Below are positions 36,165-44,719 of a DNA stretch of 48,611 nucleotides, one piece after another (position 1 is the first letter of the stretch; every line of letters begins with the position of its first letter). The stretch lies in the NCBI RefSeq assembly GCF_003031675.1, contig NZ_PYWX01000065.1, forward strand, positions 1 to 48,611, given 5' to 3'. This DNA is from Pseudomonas palleroniana. GTDB lineage: Bacteria > Pseudomonadota > Gammaproteobacteria > Pseudomonadales > Pseudomonadaceae. The position numbers and the translations under genes were made by a program. The notes under the pieces are model-generated. The model searched no databases and was not told the origin of the DNA. It saw only the letters and a program-made list of their open reading frames with translations.

Positions 36165-37330
36165 GTGCGTTCCTTCTGACGTTGGGCGAACACGGCTTTG
36201 CCGACGCCTTGCAGCACGGCGTCGTTCTGCGGGGTGTGGACGCGGCTGCACAGCACGTCGCGATAGTGCCGTTGCAGCGGGCTATGACGTGAAAGGCCGG
36301 GGTTGCCCGAGGCTTCGATGGCCAGCTCCACCGCACGGATTGCGTTGTGGGTCACCAGGTACTTCAACTGCGCCGCGTGAGTGGCCGGGGTGTGCCCTTC
36401 GGCCGCAGCGTCCAGCAGGCTGCGGTTGGCGAAGAGCAACGTGTCGATATGCCCGACGGTTTCCTGGAACCGTGGCAGGGTGGCCAGCGCCGCCCCAAGG
36501 TTGGATGGCTTGCGTTCTTCCAGCCAGGTAACCAGCCAATCCCGTGCGGCCTGGGCCACGGCGTCGTACACCGACGACAACAACACTGCCATCCACCGGA
36601 ACCCTTCGCCATCCAGCTCGGGTTGCGGCGCGCTCCAGGGGCTGACGCTGACCGCGTGGTCCAACGGCACCAGCACGTTGTCGAACACCACTTCATGGCT
36701 GCAGGTGGCGCGCATGCCCAGGTGGTCCCAGGTGTCGATGATGCTCACGCCGGGGCTGTTTTTTGGCACCAGCCAGGCGCCCACCAACGGGTCGGTATCG
36801 TCACTGCGCGCCCACACGCTGAACCAGCTCAGGCCATGGCTGCCGGTGGAGTAAATCTTGCGCCCGCTGATGCGCCAACCTTCAGCGGTGCGTACTGCGG
36901 TAGTTGCCGGCAAACCGCCACGGGCCGGGGTGCCCAGGTCGGGTTCTACACGCAACGCATTGATCAGCGCGCCGTTGCACACCGCCTCTTCTGCTACTTG
37001 GACACGCAGGTGCGGGGGCCAGGTTTTGCTGTCTTGCAGGCGTGTGTGTTGCAGGTATTGCATCACCAGAATCAACGCGGTGGAGGGCTCGCCCTTGGCA
37101 ATCGCACTGATGGCCTTGCGCGCCTGGGGCAGGTTGGCGCCGCCACCGCCCAGGGATTTGGGCACGGTGAGGGCGACCAGGCCGTGCTCGTGCAATAGCT
37201 TGAAGTTGGCGTGGGGGAAGGCGCCGCTTTCATCAAACCGATGCGCAGTGCTGGCCAGCTTGGCGCTGAGACGCTCGAGCAGGGCATCGAAATGGGCGAC
37301 TTCCACGGAACGCAAGGACGCTTGAGTCAT
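36161..37330 (-). CDS. Acyl-CoA-dehydrogenase-like flavin monooxygenase (SfnC/DszC type)
   Basis: 389 residues with the acyl-CoA dehydrogenase fold: N-terminal helices (HGLVALTVPKSLGGGG), the mid beta-domain (GWRISGRKIYSTG, then VSIIDTWDHLGMRATCSHEVVFDNVLVP) and C-terminal helices. In this neighbourhood (FMN monooxygenase and a sulfonate-type binding protein) it best fits the SfnC/DszC branch, which oxidises sulfur compounds with reduced flavin rather than dehydrogenating acyl-CoA; that assignment is inference. The 4-base overlap with the following dehydrogenase shows coupling. Upstream, a 153-base gap with a long hairpin separates it from the monooxygenase gene. Confidence 0.85.
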   Translation of the reverse strand: MTQASLRSVEVAHFDALLERLSAKLASTAHRFDESGAFPHANFKLLHEHGLVALTVPKSLGGGGANLPQARKAISAIAKGEPSTALILVMQYLQHTRLQDSKTWPPHLRVQVAEEAVCNGALINALRVEPDLGTPARGGLPATTAVRTAEGWRISGRKIYSTGSHGLSWFSVWARSDDTDPLVGAWLVPKNSPGVSIIDTWDHLGMRATCSHEVVFDNVLVPLDHAVSVSPWSAPQPELDGEGFRWMAVLLSSVYDAVAQAARDWLVTWLEERKPSNLGAALATLPRFQETVGHIDTLLFANRSLLDAAAEGHTPATHAAQLKYLVTHNAIRAVELAIEASGNPGLSRHSPLQRHYRDVLCSRVHTPQNDAVLQGVGKAVFAQRQKERT

Positions 37331-37355
37331 GAGTCTGTACTCGCTTGAAATGGTT

Positions 37356-37487
37356 GTAGTGAGCGGGCTTGCCCCGCGCTGGGGGGCGTAGCCGCCCTAA
37401 ATCCGGTCACCTCGGTATTCCTGAAACACCACGGCGTCCTTGTTGGGGCGGCTACGCCGCCCAGCGCGGGGCAAGCCCGCTCACTAC
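37356..37487. repeat. Long inverted repeat inside the operon, reaching a stop codon
   Basis: Arms of about 42 bases (37356-37397 and 37445-37487), with a GAGCGGGCTTGCCCCGCGCT core and GGGCGGCTACGCCGCCC, enclose a 47-base loop. The right arm includes the stop codon of the monooxygenase gene (37484-37486). It may reduce downstream transcription or protect the upstream mRNA. Confidence 0.85.
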
Positions 37488-38818
37488 GAGGCTTCGGTGT
37501 AGCGGTTGGTTGGTACTTGCAGGCCCAGGTTGTCGCGCAACGTATGGCCGCTGTACTCGGTGCGGAACAACCCGCGCTGTTGCAGCACCGGCACCACCCA
37601 TTCGGTGAAGGATTGCAAGCCGTCCGGCAGGAGCGAATTGATGATGAAACCGTCGCTGGCACCGGTCTCGAACCAGGTCTGGATCGCATCGGCAACTTGC
37701 TCCGGGGTGCCGACGAAATCACGCTTGGGCCGCGAGAAGCGCAGCGCCACTTCGCGCAGGGTCAGGCCCTCGTCCCTGGCCCATTGCTTGATGCGGTCGG
37801 AGCCGCCTTTCTGGCTGTTGGAGCCCAGGTCACCGAGCTCCGGGAAGGCGGCGTCCAGCGGGTATTGGCTGAAATCGTGGTCGTTGAACGGGCGGCCGAG
37901 GGCGACGATGGCGTCTTCCACGCTGACCAGATCAACAGCCTGCTGATAACGGCTTTCCACCTCGGCGGCATCGCGCCCGATGATCGGGCGGATGCCCGGC
38001 AGAATCGCCAGGCTGTCGGCATCGCGGCCAAAGCTTTCGGCGCGCCGCTTCAGATCCTGGGTATAGGCCAGGCCATCCTCGAGGCTCTCCACATGTACAA
38101 AAATCGCATCGGCATGCTGTGCGGCGAAGTTACGCCCGTCTTCCGAGGTGCCCGCCTGGAAAATCACCGGCTGGCCCTGGTTCGAGCGGGCGATGTTCAG
38201 CGGGCCTTTGACCGAGAAAAACTCGCCTTTATGGTTCAGCGCATGCAGCTTGCCTGGGGTGAAAAACTCGCCGCTCTGCTTGTCATAGACAAAGGCGTCA
38301 TCTTCCCAGGAGTCCCACAGACCCTTGACCACGTTGAGGTGTTCCTTGGCGATGCGGTAGCGCACGGCATGCGGCGGATGCTCGGCTTTGCCGAAGTTGT
38401 CGGCGGTGCCGCTGAGCCACGAGGTGACGACGTTCCAGCCGGCACGGCCGCCGCTGATATGGTCCAGGGAGGCAAACTGGCGCGCCACTTGGAAGGGCTC
38501 GGTGTAGCTGACGGTCACCGTCGCCACCAAACCGATATGGGTGGTCTGTGCCGCCAGTGCCGAGAGGAGGGTCAGCGGCTCGAAACGGTTGAGGTAATGC
38601 GGGCTGGATTTGGCATGAATGTGCAGGCTGTCGGCGATAAATACAAAGTCGAACTTGGCACGTTCGGCCAGCGCGGTCTGCTGCTGGTAGAAGCCGAAAT
38701 TCGTACTGGCATTGGGTTGCGCCTGCGAGTGGCGCCATTCGCCCCAGCCGTGGCCGACACCATGGACCATGGCGCCCAGTTTCAAATGGCGTGGCTTGAA
38801 TTGACGTGGCTTGCTCAT
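37484..38818 (-). CDS. FMN-dependent monooxygenase, NtaA/SnaA/DszA (SoxA) family
   Basis: 444 residues, a bacterial-luciferase-like TIM barrel that uses FMNH2 from a separate reductase. Family features: GHGWGEWRHSQAQPN near the start, DSLHIHAKSSPHYLNRFEPLTLLSALAAQTTHIGLVATVTVSYTEPF in overlapping segments, GGRAGWNVVTSW, and the late FVGTPEQVADAIQTWFETGASDGF. Relatives cleave C-S or C-N bonds in dibenzothiophene sulfone, nitrilotriacetate and similar molecules. AGGAG lies 8 bases before the start. It is 14 bases after the binding-protein gene, so uptake and oxidation are linked. The stop codon lies in a repeat arm, so the last residues (YTEAS) may derive from the insertion. Confidence 0.9.
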   Translation of the reverse strand: MSKPRQFKPRHLKLGAMVHGVGHGWGEWRHSQAQPNASTNFGFYQQQTALAERAKFDFVFIADSLHIHAKSSPHYLNRFEPLTLLSALAAQTTHIGLVATVTVSYTEPFQVARQFASLDHISGGRAGWNVVTSWLSGTADNFGKAEHPPHAVRYRIAKEHLNVVKGLWDSWEDDAFVYDKQSGEFFTPGKLHALNHKGEFFSVKGPLNIARSNQGQPVIFQAGTSEDGRNFAAQHADAIFVHVESLEDGLAYTQDLKRRAESFGRDADSLAILPGIRPIIGRDAAEVESRYQQAVDLVSVEDAIVALGRPFNDHDFSQYPLDAAFPELGDLGSNSQKGGSDRIKQWARDEGLTLREVALRFSRPKRDFVGTPEQVADAIQTWFETGASDGFIINSLLPDGLQSFTEWVVPVLQQRGLFRTEYSGHTLRDNLGLQVPTNRYTEAS

Positions 38819-38832
38819 GTGCGGCTCCTGGC

Positions 38833-39807
38833 TCAGCGCGAGGCTTGGGAAGTGGGGAAACGGGTGGCGTTGAAGCTCCTGTCGAACCCCTGGGATACGT
38901 CGATGCGTCGGGGGAGCAGGCCCTCTTTCTGATAGGTATCGGCCGTGGCTTGCAGGCCACTGATCACCGAGTCGTCGATGGCGACCGGGCTCAGGTGCGT
39001 GTCTTTGGCCACTTCCACATGCACGGCCAACGGCAGGCCGGTGATTTTGGCCTGGGCGGCGGCGTATGCATCAGGGTGTGCGTTGGCCCAGGCATAGGCG
39101 CGGTCGACGCGAGCGACAAAGTCGTCCAGTTGCACACGCTTGTCGGCGATCGCCTGGCTGGTCGCCGCGAAGTACAGGTGATTGCTCAGCAACCGATTGC
39201 CGCTGACCAGCACGCGGGCCTGGCTTTGCGAGGTGACCACGGTGGTGTAGGGGTCCCAGGTGGCCCAGGCGTCGACCGTACCGTTATCCAGCACCAGGCG
39301 GGACTCACTGGGCAGCAGGAAAATGAACTGCACATCCTGGGTGCTCAGGCCAGCACCGGCCAGGGCCTTGATCGCCAGGTAATGGCCGATGGAGCCGCGC
39401 CCGGTGACGATCTTCTTGCCCTTGAGGTCGGCCACCGTCTTGATCGGCGAGTCTTTGGGCACCAGCAGGGCAGTGGTGTTACGCCCTTCGGCGTGGATGA
39501 TGCTGACCACCTTGAGCGACGCACCGGCCCCCAGGGCGAACACATACGGCGCATCGCCGAGCGCGCCCACATCGACGGCGCCGGCATTCAGCGCTTCACC
39601 CAAAGGCGAGGCGGACGGGAACTCCGACCATTGGATGGCGTAGGGCACATTGCGCGTTTCGCCGGAGGCTTCCAGGAGCGCCTTGATCGTGGATTTCTGG
39701 TTGGCAACACGCAGGGGTTGCAGGTCGGCGGCGGCGACGATGCCAGCCAGCCCCAGGGTCAAGGCGGTGCCCAGCAGCAGGCGTTTGAAGACGAGGGTCA
39801 AGACCAT
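38833..39807 (-). CDS. Aliphatic-sulfonate-type ABC transporter substrate-binding protein (SsuA-like)
   Basis: 324 residues with a Sec signal peptide (to about residue 26, GIVAAADLQ), so periplasmic. The fold is the SsuA/TauA/NMT1 type: GEALNAGAVDVGALGDAPYVFALGAG in two adjacent segments, KGKKIVTGRGSIGHYLAIKAL, and WATWDPYTTVV. By family it binds alkanesulfonates or related organosulfur compounds. No permease or ATPase gene is adjacent, so it must share a transporter encoded elsewhere. First gene of the operon to 35223. Upstream lies an AT-rich divergent region to the cytochrome gene. Confidence 0.88.
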   Translation of the reverse strand: MVLTLVFKRLLLGTALTLGLAGIVAAADLQPLRVANQKSTIKALLEASGETRNVPYAIQWSEFPSASPLGEALNAGAVDVGALGDAPYVFALGAGASLKVVSIIHAEGRNTTALLVPKDSPIKTVADLKGKKIVTGRGSIGHYLAIKALAGAGLSTQDVQFIFLLPSESRLVLDNGTVDAWATWDPYTTVVTSQSQARVLVSGNRLLSNHLYFAATSQAIADKRVQLDDFVARVDRAYAWANAHPDAYAAAQAKITGLPLAVHVEVAKDTHLSPVAIDDSVISGLQATADTYQKEGLLPRRIDVSQGFDRSFNATRFPTSQASR

Positions 39808-40089
39808 GGGATGCAGGCTCCAGGCAGATCAGAATAAGGGTTCGGCTACCTCCGCCTGGAGAAGGGGTCGGTGAGGAGTTAACGTTATTCCCATAAAAAC
39901 CTGCTGTGAAGTTCTTTTTGGTTATATGTTAATTATTAAAAAAAGTGATTATTTGAGCTTATAAACATTCTTAATGTGCATTTATTTTCAGCGCGCGTGG
40001 TGTGTCATGGAGGGAGGTGAGCCTTGCATGCGAGGATGCCCCGAAGCAGAATCCGCAGCTTTCCAAGGACTCGCACAACAAGGATATCC
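39808..40089. promoter_or_regulatory. AT-rich divergent promoter region (sulfonate operon / cytochrome)
   Basis: A 282-base gap between divergent starts. 39890-39990 is strikingly AT-rich and contains AGCTTATA (39957-39964), also seen in the promoter at 42753. No exact sigma-54 or Fur site was recognised. A short in-frame extension of the cytochrome (from 40024) covers the right end but lacks family features. Confidence 0.4.
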
Positions 40090-40473
40090 ATGCCGTTGAA
40101 CACGCTATTCATCGCATCGCTGGGGCTTTTAGCGCTGGCGCAAACATCACTCGCCTGCGCGGAGAATGCCAATGGCAAGAACCTCTATTTCCAGAGGTGC
40201 GCCATGTGCCATGGCGCCGATATCAAGGGAACGGGGCCGCTGGCCAATAAAAGCACGCCGCCCACGCCCGATCTCACCACCCGCGCTTTCAAGAAGCGCC
40301 TCAGTGATTACCCGGGCGTTATCGTCGCGTCGGTCATCCTTCGACCCAATGGCGACCTGATTCCCAGGACTTTGCGAGAGAACGGCGTCAAGATTGCGCC
40401 GTTCGCTTGGGGCGTTAAGGACTTTCGCGACTTGAATCAGTACATGACGGATGTGATTTCGAAAGCCCAGTGA
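40090..40473 (+). CDS. Small periplasmic c-type cytochrome
   Basis: 127 residues starting at MPLNTLF with AAGGA 7 bases upstream. A signal peptide ends near residue 22 (AQTSLA). A single heme-attachment motif CAMCH (37-41) follows the usual NGKNLYFQRC. The only methionine after the heme motif within the mature domain, apart from the one inside CAMCH, is Met119 in the C-terminal helix, so the usual distal Met ligand is not obvious. It probably passes electrons in the periplasm; the partner is unknown. It lies alone between the sulfonate operon and the rhodanese gene. Confidence 0.8.
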   Translation: MPLNTLFIASLGLLALAQTSLACAENANGKNLYFQRCAMCHGADIKGTGPLANKSTPPTPDLTTRAFKKRLSDYPGVIVASVILRPNGDLIPRTLRENGVKIAPFAWGVKDFRDLNQYMTDVISKAQ

Positions 40474-40480
40474 GGGGGGC

Positions 40481-42064
40481 TCAGATCACATAGAACCCAT
40501 GGGTACCGTCACGCGCCAATTGCGCCACCAGGCCGAACTCCCAATCCAGGTACGCCTGCATGGCTTCCTTGGGGTTGTCGGTGCCCTCATACGGTCGGCG
40601 ATAGCGGTCGCTACGCGGTGAGGCCAGGTGGGTTTCGCCTTCTTCCAGCGGCAGTTGCGCATTGATCCAGCCAGCGGTGCCGTCTTGCAGCAGGAACACT
40701 TGCTTGCCGGTGATGGCCTCGACTTCAGCCACTGCCAGGCGCGCCAATTGGCTGCTGCCACAGGTCAATACGTAGCGTTGGGCACTGGGGACCTTGGCCA
40801 GGGCCTGGGGCAATTGTGCGCGCAGCACCCACCAGGCCCTCGGAATGTGGCGTTTGACGTAGTTGGCGCTGGCGGTGAAATCCAGTACCACGGTATCGCC
40901 CTGGTCCAACCAGTCGGCGAGGGTGTGAGGGCTGATCAATTCGGCCTGGGGCGGCGCAGGTACGGGGGCGACCCACGCACCTTGTTCGCTGAGATCGGAC
41001 GCTTGCACATCATCCAGCACATGCACCTCCCAGCCCATTTGAGCGAGCCAGGATGCAGACATATTGGCGCGCACGCCATCGTCATCCACCAGTACCAAAC
41101 GCGCCCCGCGGACGCTGGCGACATGGTCGGTTTCCTGCACCAACTGGCCACCCGGCGTGGAGCGTGCGCCCGGTAGATGGCCGGCTTCGAATTCTTCCGG
41201 GGTACGTACATCGAACAGGTAAGTGGTGCGCGCGGGTTGCTGCTGCCAGCGGTGCAGGTCTGCCAAGGTGGCGCGGCCGACGCGAGCCTTGTCGGCGACG
41301 CGGCGTGCCGCCTGGGCTGCTGCCTGGCGATGCTCTTCGCTGGTCGGCGCAAAGCGGCGTGACTGGCCATGGGCAAGCTTCTGCCCGGCCAGGGTCCAGC
41401 CGATGGTGCCATTACGCAGCGCCGAGACCGGGTTGGCCACGCCGGCATTGATCAGCGACTGGGTGCCGATAATGCTGCGGGTGCGCCCGGCACAGTTGAC
41501 GATGATGCGGGTGGCGGGATCGGGGGCCAACTCGCGGGCGCGCAGTACCAGTTCGGCACCCGGTACGCTGATACCGGTGGGGATGCTCATGGTCTGGTAT
41601 TCATCGAAGCGGCGTGCGTCGAGCACCACCACATCGGCTTGGCTGTCGAGCAGGGCCTGCACGTCTTCGGCGGCCAGCGACGGCGTATGGCGTTCGCTTT
41701 CCACCAGTTCGCCAAAGGCTTTGCTGGGCACGTTCACGTCGATAAACAACTCGCCACCGGCTCGGCGCCAACCGTCGAGGCCGCCGTCGAGCAGGCTGAC
41801 CTGGGTGTAGCCCAGCGCAACCAGGCGCTCGGCGGCGCGGGCGGCCAGGCCTTCGCCATTGTCGTAGACGGTGACCGGGGTATCGCGCCGTGGAATACGC
41901 GAATACACCTCCAGCTCCAGTTTGGACAACGGGATATTCGCGGCGAACAACGGGTGGGCTTGGGCAAACGGCGCTTCTTCACGCACGTCGATCAGGGCGA
42001 CTTCTTCACGGTCCAACAGCGCCTGGCGAATCCGGGCGAAGCTTGCAGTCGATACGGTGCTCAT
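40481..42064 (-). CDS. Four-domain rhodanese (thiosulfate sulfurtransferase-like)
   Basis: 527 residues made of four rhodanese domains (about 1-110, 125-235, 260-365, 375-480). Active-site cysteines are present in the second (Cys191, NCAGRTRS) and fourth (Cys435, TCGSSQLA) domains, while the first and third have Asp at that place (Asp68, Asp327). So two catalytic and two structural domains alternate. By family it moves sulfane sulfur from thiosulfate or persulfides to an acceptor. The start overlaps the stop of the thiol dioxygenase by 4 bases, and the two likely act in sequence: the dioxygenase makes a sulfinate from a thiol, and the sulfurtransferase handles released sulfur. The arrangement recalls PA2601-PA2602-PA2603 of P. 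aeruginosa. Confidence 0.92.
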   Translation of the reverse strand: MSTVSTASFARIRQALLDREEVALIDVREEAPFAQAHPLFAANIPLSKLELEVYSRIPRRDTPVTVYDNGEGLAARAAERLVALGYTQVSLLDGGLDGWRRAGGELFIDVNVPSKAFGELVESERHTPSLAAEDVQALLDSQADVVVLDARRFDEYQTMSIPTGISVPGAELVLRARELAPDPATRIIVNCAGRTRSIIGTQSLINAGVANPVSALRNGTIGWTLAGQKLAHGQSRRFAPTSEEHRQAAAQAARRVADKARVGRATLADLHRWQQQPARTTYLFDVRTPEEFEAGHLPGARSTPGGQLVQETDHVASVRGARLVLVDDDGVRANMSASWLAQMGWEVHVLDDVQASDLSEQGAWVAPVPAPPQAELISPHTLADWLDQGDTVVLDFTASANYVKRHIPRAWWVLRAQLPQALAKVPSAQRYVLTCGSSQLARLAVAEVEAITGKQVFLLQDGTAGWINAQLPLEEGETHLASPRSDRYRRPYEGTDNPKEAMQAYLDWEFGLVAQLARDGTHGFYVI

Positions 42065-42672
42065 AGGGCAGGGCTCTTTTCTTTGGACAAATCCCAGATG
42101 TTCGGGAGGAAGGCGTTGGAGTAACCGGAGATAAACAGTTTCTCGCTGCCGTCGGGCTGGTACACCGCGCGGCGCACGGCACCGATGTTGGCGCCGTACA
42201 CGTGAATGCTGATCGACACCTGGTCACGGTAGGCGTTGCTGACCTGATGAATATCGCCGACCTTGGGCGACACCGCCTCGACCTGGCCTGGCACCAATTG
42301 AATCGGCTTGCCTGCGGGCTTCAGGCTGCCATCGGCGGCGCGTTCGAACCCCTGGGAGTACTCAGCGCCGCGCAACATACCGATCAACCCCCACACCCGA
42401 TGGTCATGAATCGGCGTGCTTTGCCCCGGCCCCCATACAAAGCTGACGATGCTGAAGCGCTGGCGCGAATCGGCATGCAGCAAAAACTGCTGATAGCGCT
42501 CGGGGTCGGGTTGCGCGAAGTCATCAGGGAGCCAGTCATCATGGCTGACCAGGGATGCCAGAAGCTTGCCACCCCGGTGCAGCAAGTCGCCTTCGCGAGG
42601 GTGGCCGTCGATCAATTCCGCCAGGGCGCCTATGAAGGCTCTGAGTCTTTCGGGGTGCTTGGCCTGGGTCAT
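42061..42672 (-). CDS. Thiol dioxygenase (3-mercaptopropionate / cysteine dioxygenase family)
   Basis: 203 residues, a single-cupin non-heme iron enzyme that oxidises a thiol to the sulfinate with O2. Iron ligands are His89, His91 (IHDHRVWG) and His142 (GDIHQVSN). The sequence closely resembles the P. aeruginosa PA2602 protein as I remember it (shared stretches RQRFS, SFVWGPGQ, HVYGANIGAVRRAV and LPNIWDLSKE), which prefers 3-mercaptopropionate. I therefore favour that substrate over cysteine. Ribosome site GGATGGAG lies just upstream. Translation is coupled to the rhodanese (4-base overlap). Divergent from a LysR regulator that probably controls it. Confidence 0.9.
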   Translation of the reverse strand: MTQAKHPERLRAFIGALAELIDGHPREGDLLHRGGKLLASLVSHDDWLPDDFAQPDPERYQQFLLHADSRQRFSIVSFVWGPGQSTPIHDHRVWGLIGMLRGAEYSQGFERAADGSLKPAGKPIQLVPGQVEAVSPKVGDIHQVSNAYRDQVSISIHVYGANIGAVRRAVYQPDGSEKLFISGYSNAFLPNIWDLSKEKSPAL

Positions 42673-42889
42673 GACAACTCCATCCTGTGGTCGCTGGTGA
42701 TGGTTTTATATAAGCATAATATCTGCGCTTAATATGCTATTTATTAATGATTAGCTTATAGCTGAAGGTAATTTAGAACTGGTCCGAATAGCGTTAGACG
42801 TTATTGATTACAGCCTGGGCTATCCAGGCAACGCGCCTGCAACTATGCTTCCCACACATCTTAATGACGCTTCTCTATGTGCGGCCCAA
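42673..42889. promoter_or_regulatory. Divergent promoter region of the thiol dioxygenase and LysR genes
   Basis: 217 bases. 42700-42770 is AT-rich, and TTAGCTTATAGCTGA (42751-42765) is an imperfect dyad (TTAGCT/AGCTGA) of the size LysR proteins bind. Its first 8 bases recur at 43814-43821 before the aldolase and inverted at 44700-44707. Confidence 0.4.
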
Positions 42890-43795
42890 ATGAAAATTGA
42901 CGATATCGATGCCTTTGTCGAAGTGATTCGTTGCCAGTCCATCAGCCACGCCGCCGAGTCGTTGCAACTGACCCAGCCGGCCATCACCCGCCGCGTGCAG
43001 AACTTTGAGCAGGCGCTGGGCGTGGAGCTGTTCGACCGCAACACCAAGCCACTCAAGCCTACGCTGATCGGCACCCGGGTTTATGAACAATGCCGGTTGA
43101 TCCTGCGCGAGATGGATGCCCTGCGCGAACTGGTGGCCACCGACGCACCGCCCACCGGCGTGTTGCGCCTGGGCGTGCCGCAGACCCTCGGCGACGTGGT
43201 GTTGCTGGACGCGCTCAAGCAGTTGCGCAGCGACTACCCCGACCTGCGGGCCCAAGTCGCCACCGGCTGGGGTAGCCAGTTGGTCGGCAAGATCGAGCGC
43301 GGCGAACTGGATGCCGCGGCCGCGTTGTTTCCGGCGGGCAAGATCTTCCCTGACAACATCGTCGGCGAGTCCATCGGCAAGATGGAGTTGGTGGTGGTGT
43401 GCGCCAAGGCCCAACTGCCGAAAAAGCCGGGCAAGTTGGCGGATGTGTACCAGAGCGGCTGGATTCTCAACCCTGATGGCTGTGGTTTTCGCGCCGGTTT
43501 GCAGCGCACCTTGTCCGACCAGGGCCTGGCGTTGCGCGTGAACCTGGAAACCTTCGGCACCGAGCTGCAACTGGGCCTGGTGGCGGATGGCTTGGGCTTG
43601 GGCCTGGTGCCGCGCCCCTTGTTGGAGCGCAGCGCTCACCGCGAGCAATTGGCGGTGATGCCACTCAAGGATTTCAAGCCGGTGATGGATCTGTGGCTAA
43701 TCTATCCGCACTTCCTGGGCAACCTGCAGGGGCCGGTGGATGCGTTCGGCAAGTGGGTGGCGGCCTCGCTGCAGAAGATCCGAGCGGCGGCATGA
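42890..43795 (+). CDS. LysR-family regulator of thiol metabolism
   Basis: 301 residues from MKIDDIDAFVEVIRCQSISHAAESLQLTQPAITRRVQNFEQALG, a standard LysR winged helix, followed by an effector-binding domain. A longer frame from 42845 adds 15 atypical residues. No clear ribosome site precedes either start. Divergent placement against the thiol dioxygenase-rhodanese pair, in the same order as PA2601-2603, argues that it regulates them. It is followed 105 bases later by a class II aldolase on the same strand. Confidence 0.9.
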   Translation: MKIDDIDAFVEVIRCQSISHAAESLQLTQPAITRRVQNFEQALGVELFDRNTKPLKPTLIGTRVYEQCRLILREMDALRELVATDAPPTGVLRLGVPQTLGDVVLLDALKQLRSDYPDLRAQVATGWGSQLVGKIERGELDAAAALFPAGKIFPDNIVGESIGKMELVVVCAKAQLPKKPGKLADVYQSGWILNPDGCGFRAGLQRTLSDQGLALRVNLETFGTELQLGLVADGLGLGLVPRPLLERSAHREQLAVMPLKDFKPVMDLWLIYPHFLGNLQGPVDAFGKWVAASLQKIRAAA

Positions 43796-43900
43796 TATGA
43801 AAAAAAATAATAATTAGCTTAGATTAAAATGTGCTTTTTATTATTTTTCGGCATCCCCTAGGCTGCCTGGACGTCCTTAAGGCCATCCAGGAAGTTTGCC

Positions 43901-44695
43901 ATGAGCAGCGTCACCTCTATCTCCAGCGTGTCCAACACGGTTCGCCAACGCGTGACTCCAGAAGAGTGGGAGGTACGCATCAAGTTGGCCGCGGCCTATC
44001 GCCTGGCGGCGCTGTACAAGTGGACCGACCACATCTACACGCATTTCTCCGCCCGCGTGCCGGGGCCGGATGAGCATTTCCTGATCAATGCCTTCGGTTT
44101 GCTGTTCGATGAAATCAGCGCGTCCAACCTGGTCAAGGTCGACCTCGACGGCACTCTTGTCGACGACCCGACGGGGCTGGGCATCAACTACGCCGGCTAC
44201 GTGATCCATAGCGCGATCCACGGCGCGCGGCCGGATTTGCAGGCGGTGCTGCACACTCACACCCGTGACGGCATTGCGGTGTCGGCGCAAAAGAATGGCT
44301 TGCTGCCGATTTCCCAGCATTCCATCGCGTTCTCCGGGCGCGTGGCGTACCACGGGTATGAAGGCGTGGCGTTGGACCTGGACGAGCGCGAGCGGCTGGT
44401 GGCGGACCTGGGCGACAAGAGTGTGATGATCTTGCGTAATCACGGGCTGCTGACGGCTGGCGTGAGTGTCGAGCATGCGTTCCAGCAACTGCAAAGCTTG
44501 GAGCGTGCGTGCAATATCCAGATCGCGGCGCAGGCGGCGGGGAATGAAGAACTGATATTTCCGCCCGCAGAGGTGGTGGCCAAGGTGGAGGAACAGGCCA
44601 AGGTGTTCAGCAACGGTGAAGGCCCGGGCGTGGCGCGGCATTGGAATGCGTTGATCCGGCAGTTGGAACGCAGCGATACCGACTACAAGAACTGA
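43901..44695 (+). CDS. Class II aldolase/adducin-family protein
   Basis: 264 residues. Zinc-ligand histidines of the family are visible: LHTHTRDG (His118, His120) and LRNHGLLT (His181). The substrate region ITHFSAR-like reads YTHFSARVPGPDEHFLINAFGLLFDE. Members include fuculose-phosphate aldolase and decarboxylases, but many are uncharacterised and the sugar-phosphate phosphate loop is not obvious here. AGGAA lies 8 bases before the start. The 105-base gap upstream is AT-rich with TTAGCTTA at 43814-43821. The next element is a REP hairpin. Confidence 0.88.
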   Translation: MSSVTSISSVSNTVRQRVTPEEWEVRIKLAAAYRLAALYKWTDHIYTHFSARVPGPDEHFLINAFGLLFDEISASNLVKVDLDGTLVDDPTGLGINYAGYVIHSAIHGARPDLQAVLHTHTRDGIAVSAQKNGLLPISQHSIAFSGRVAYHGYEGVALDLDERERLVADLGDKSVMILRNHGLLTAGVSVEHAFQQLQSLERACNIQIAAQAAGNEELIFPPAEVVAKVEEQAKVFSNGEGPGVARHWNALIRQLERSDTDYKN

Positions 44696-44719
44696 TCTTT
44701 AAGCTAAGTGATAACAAAA

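Noticed and set aside
40154..40158. Lipoprotein signal on the cytochrome (Cys after SLA)
   Set aside because: The -3 position is Ser rather than Leu, so the lipobox is not met; ordinary Sec cleavage is more likely.
42845..42889. Upstream start for the LysR gene
   Set aside because: The added 15 residues are unlike the family, whose members start right before the helix-turn-helix (MKIDDIDAF).
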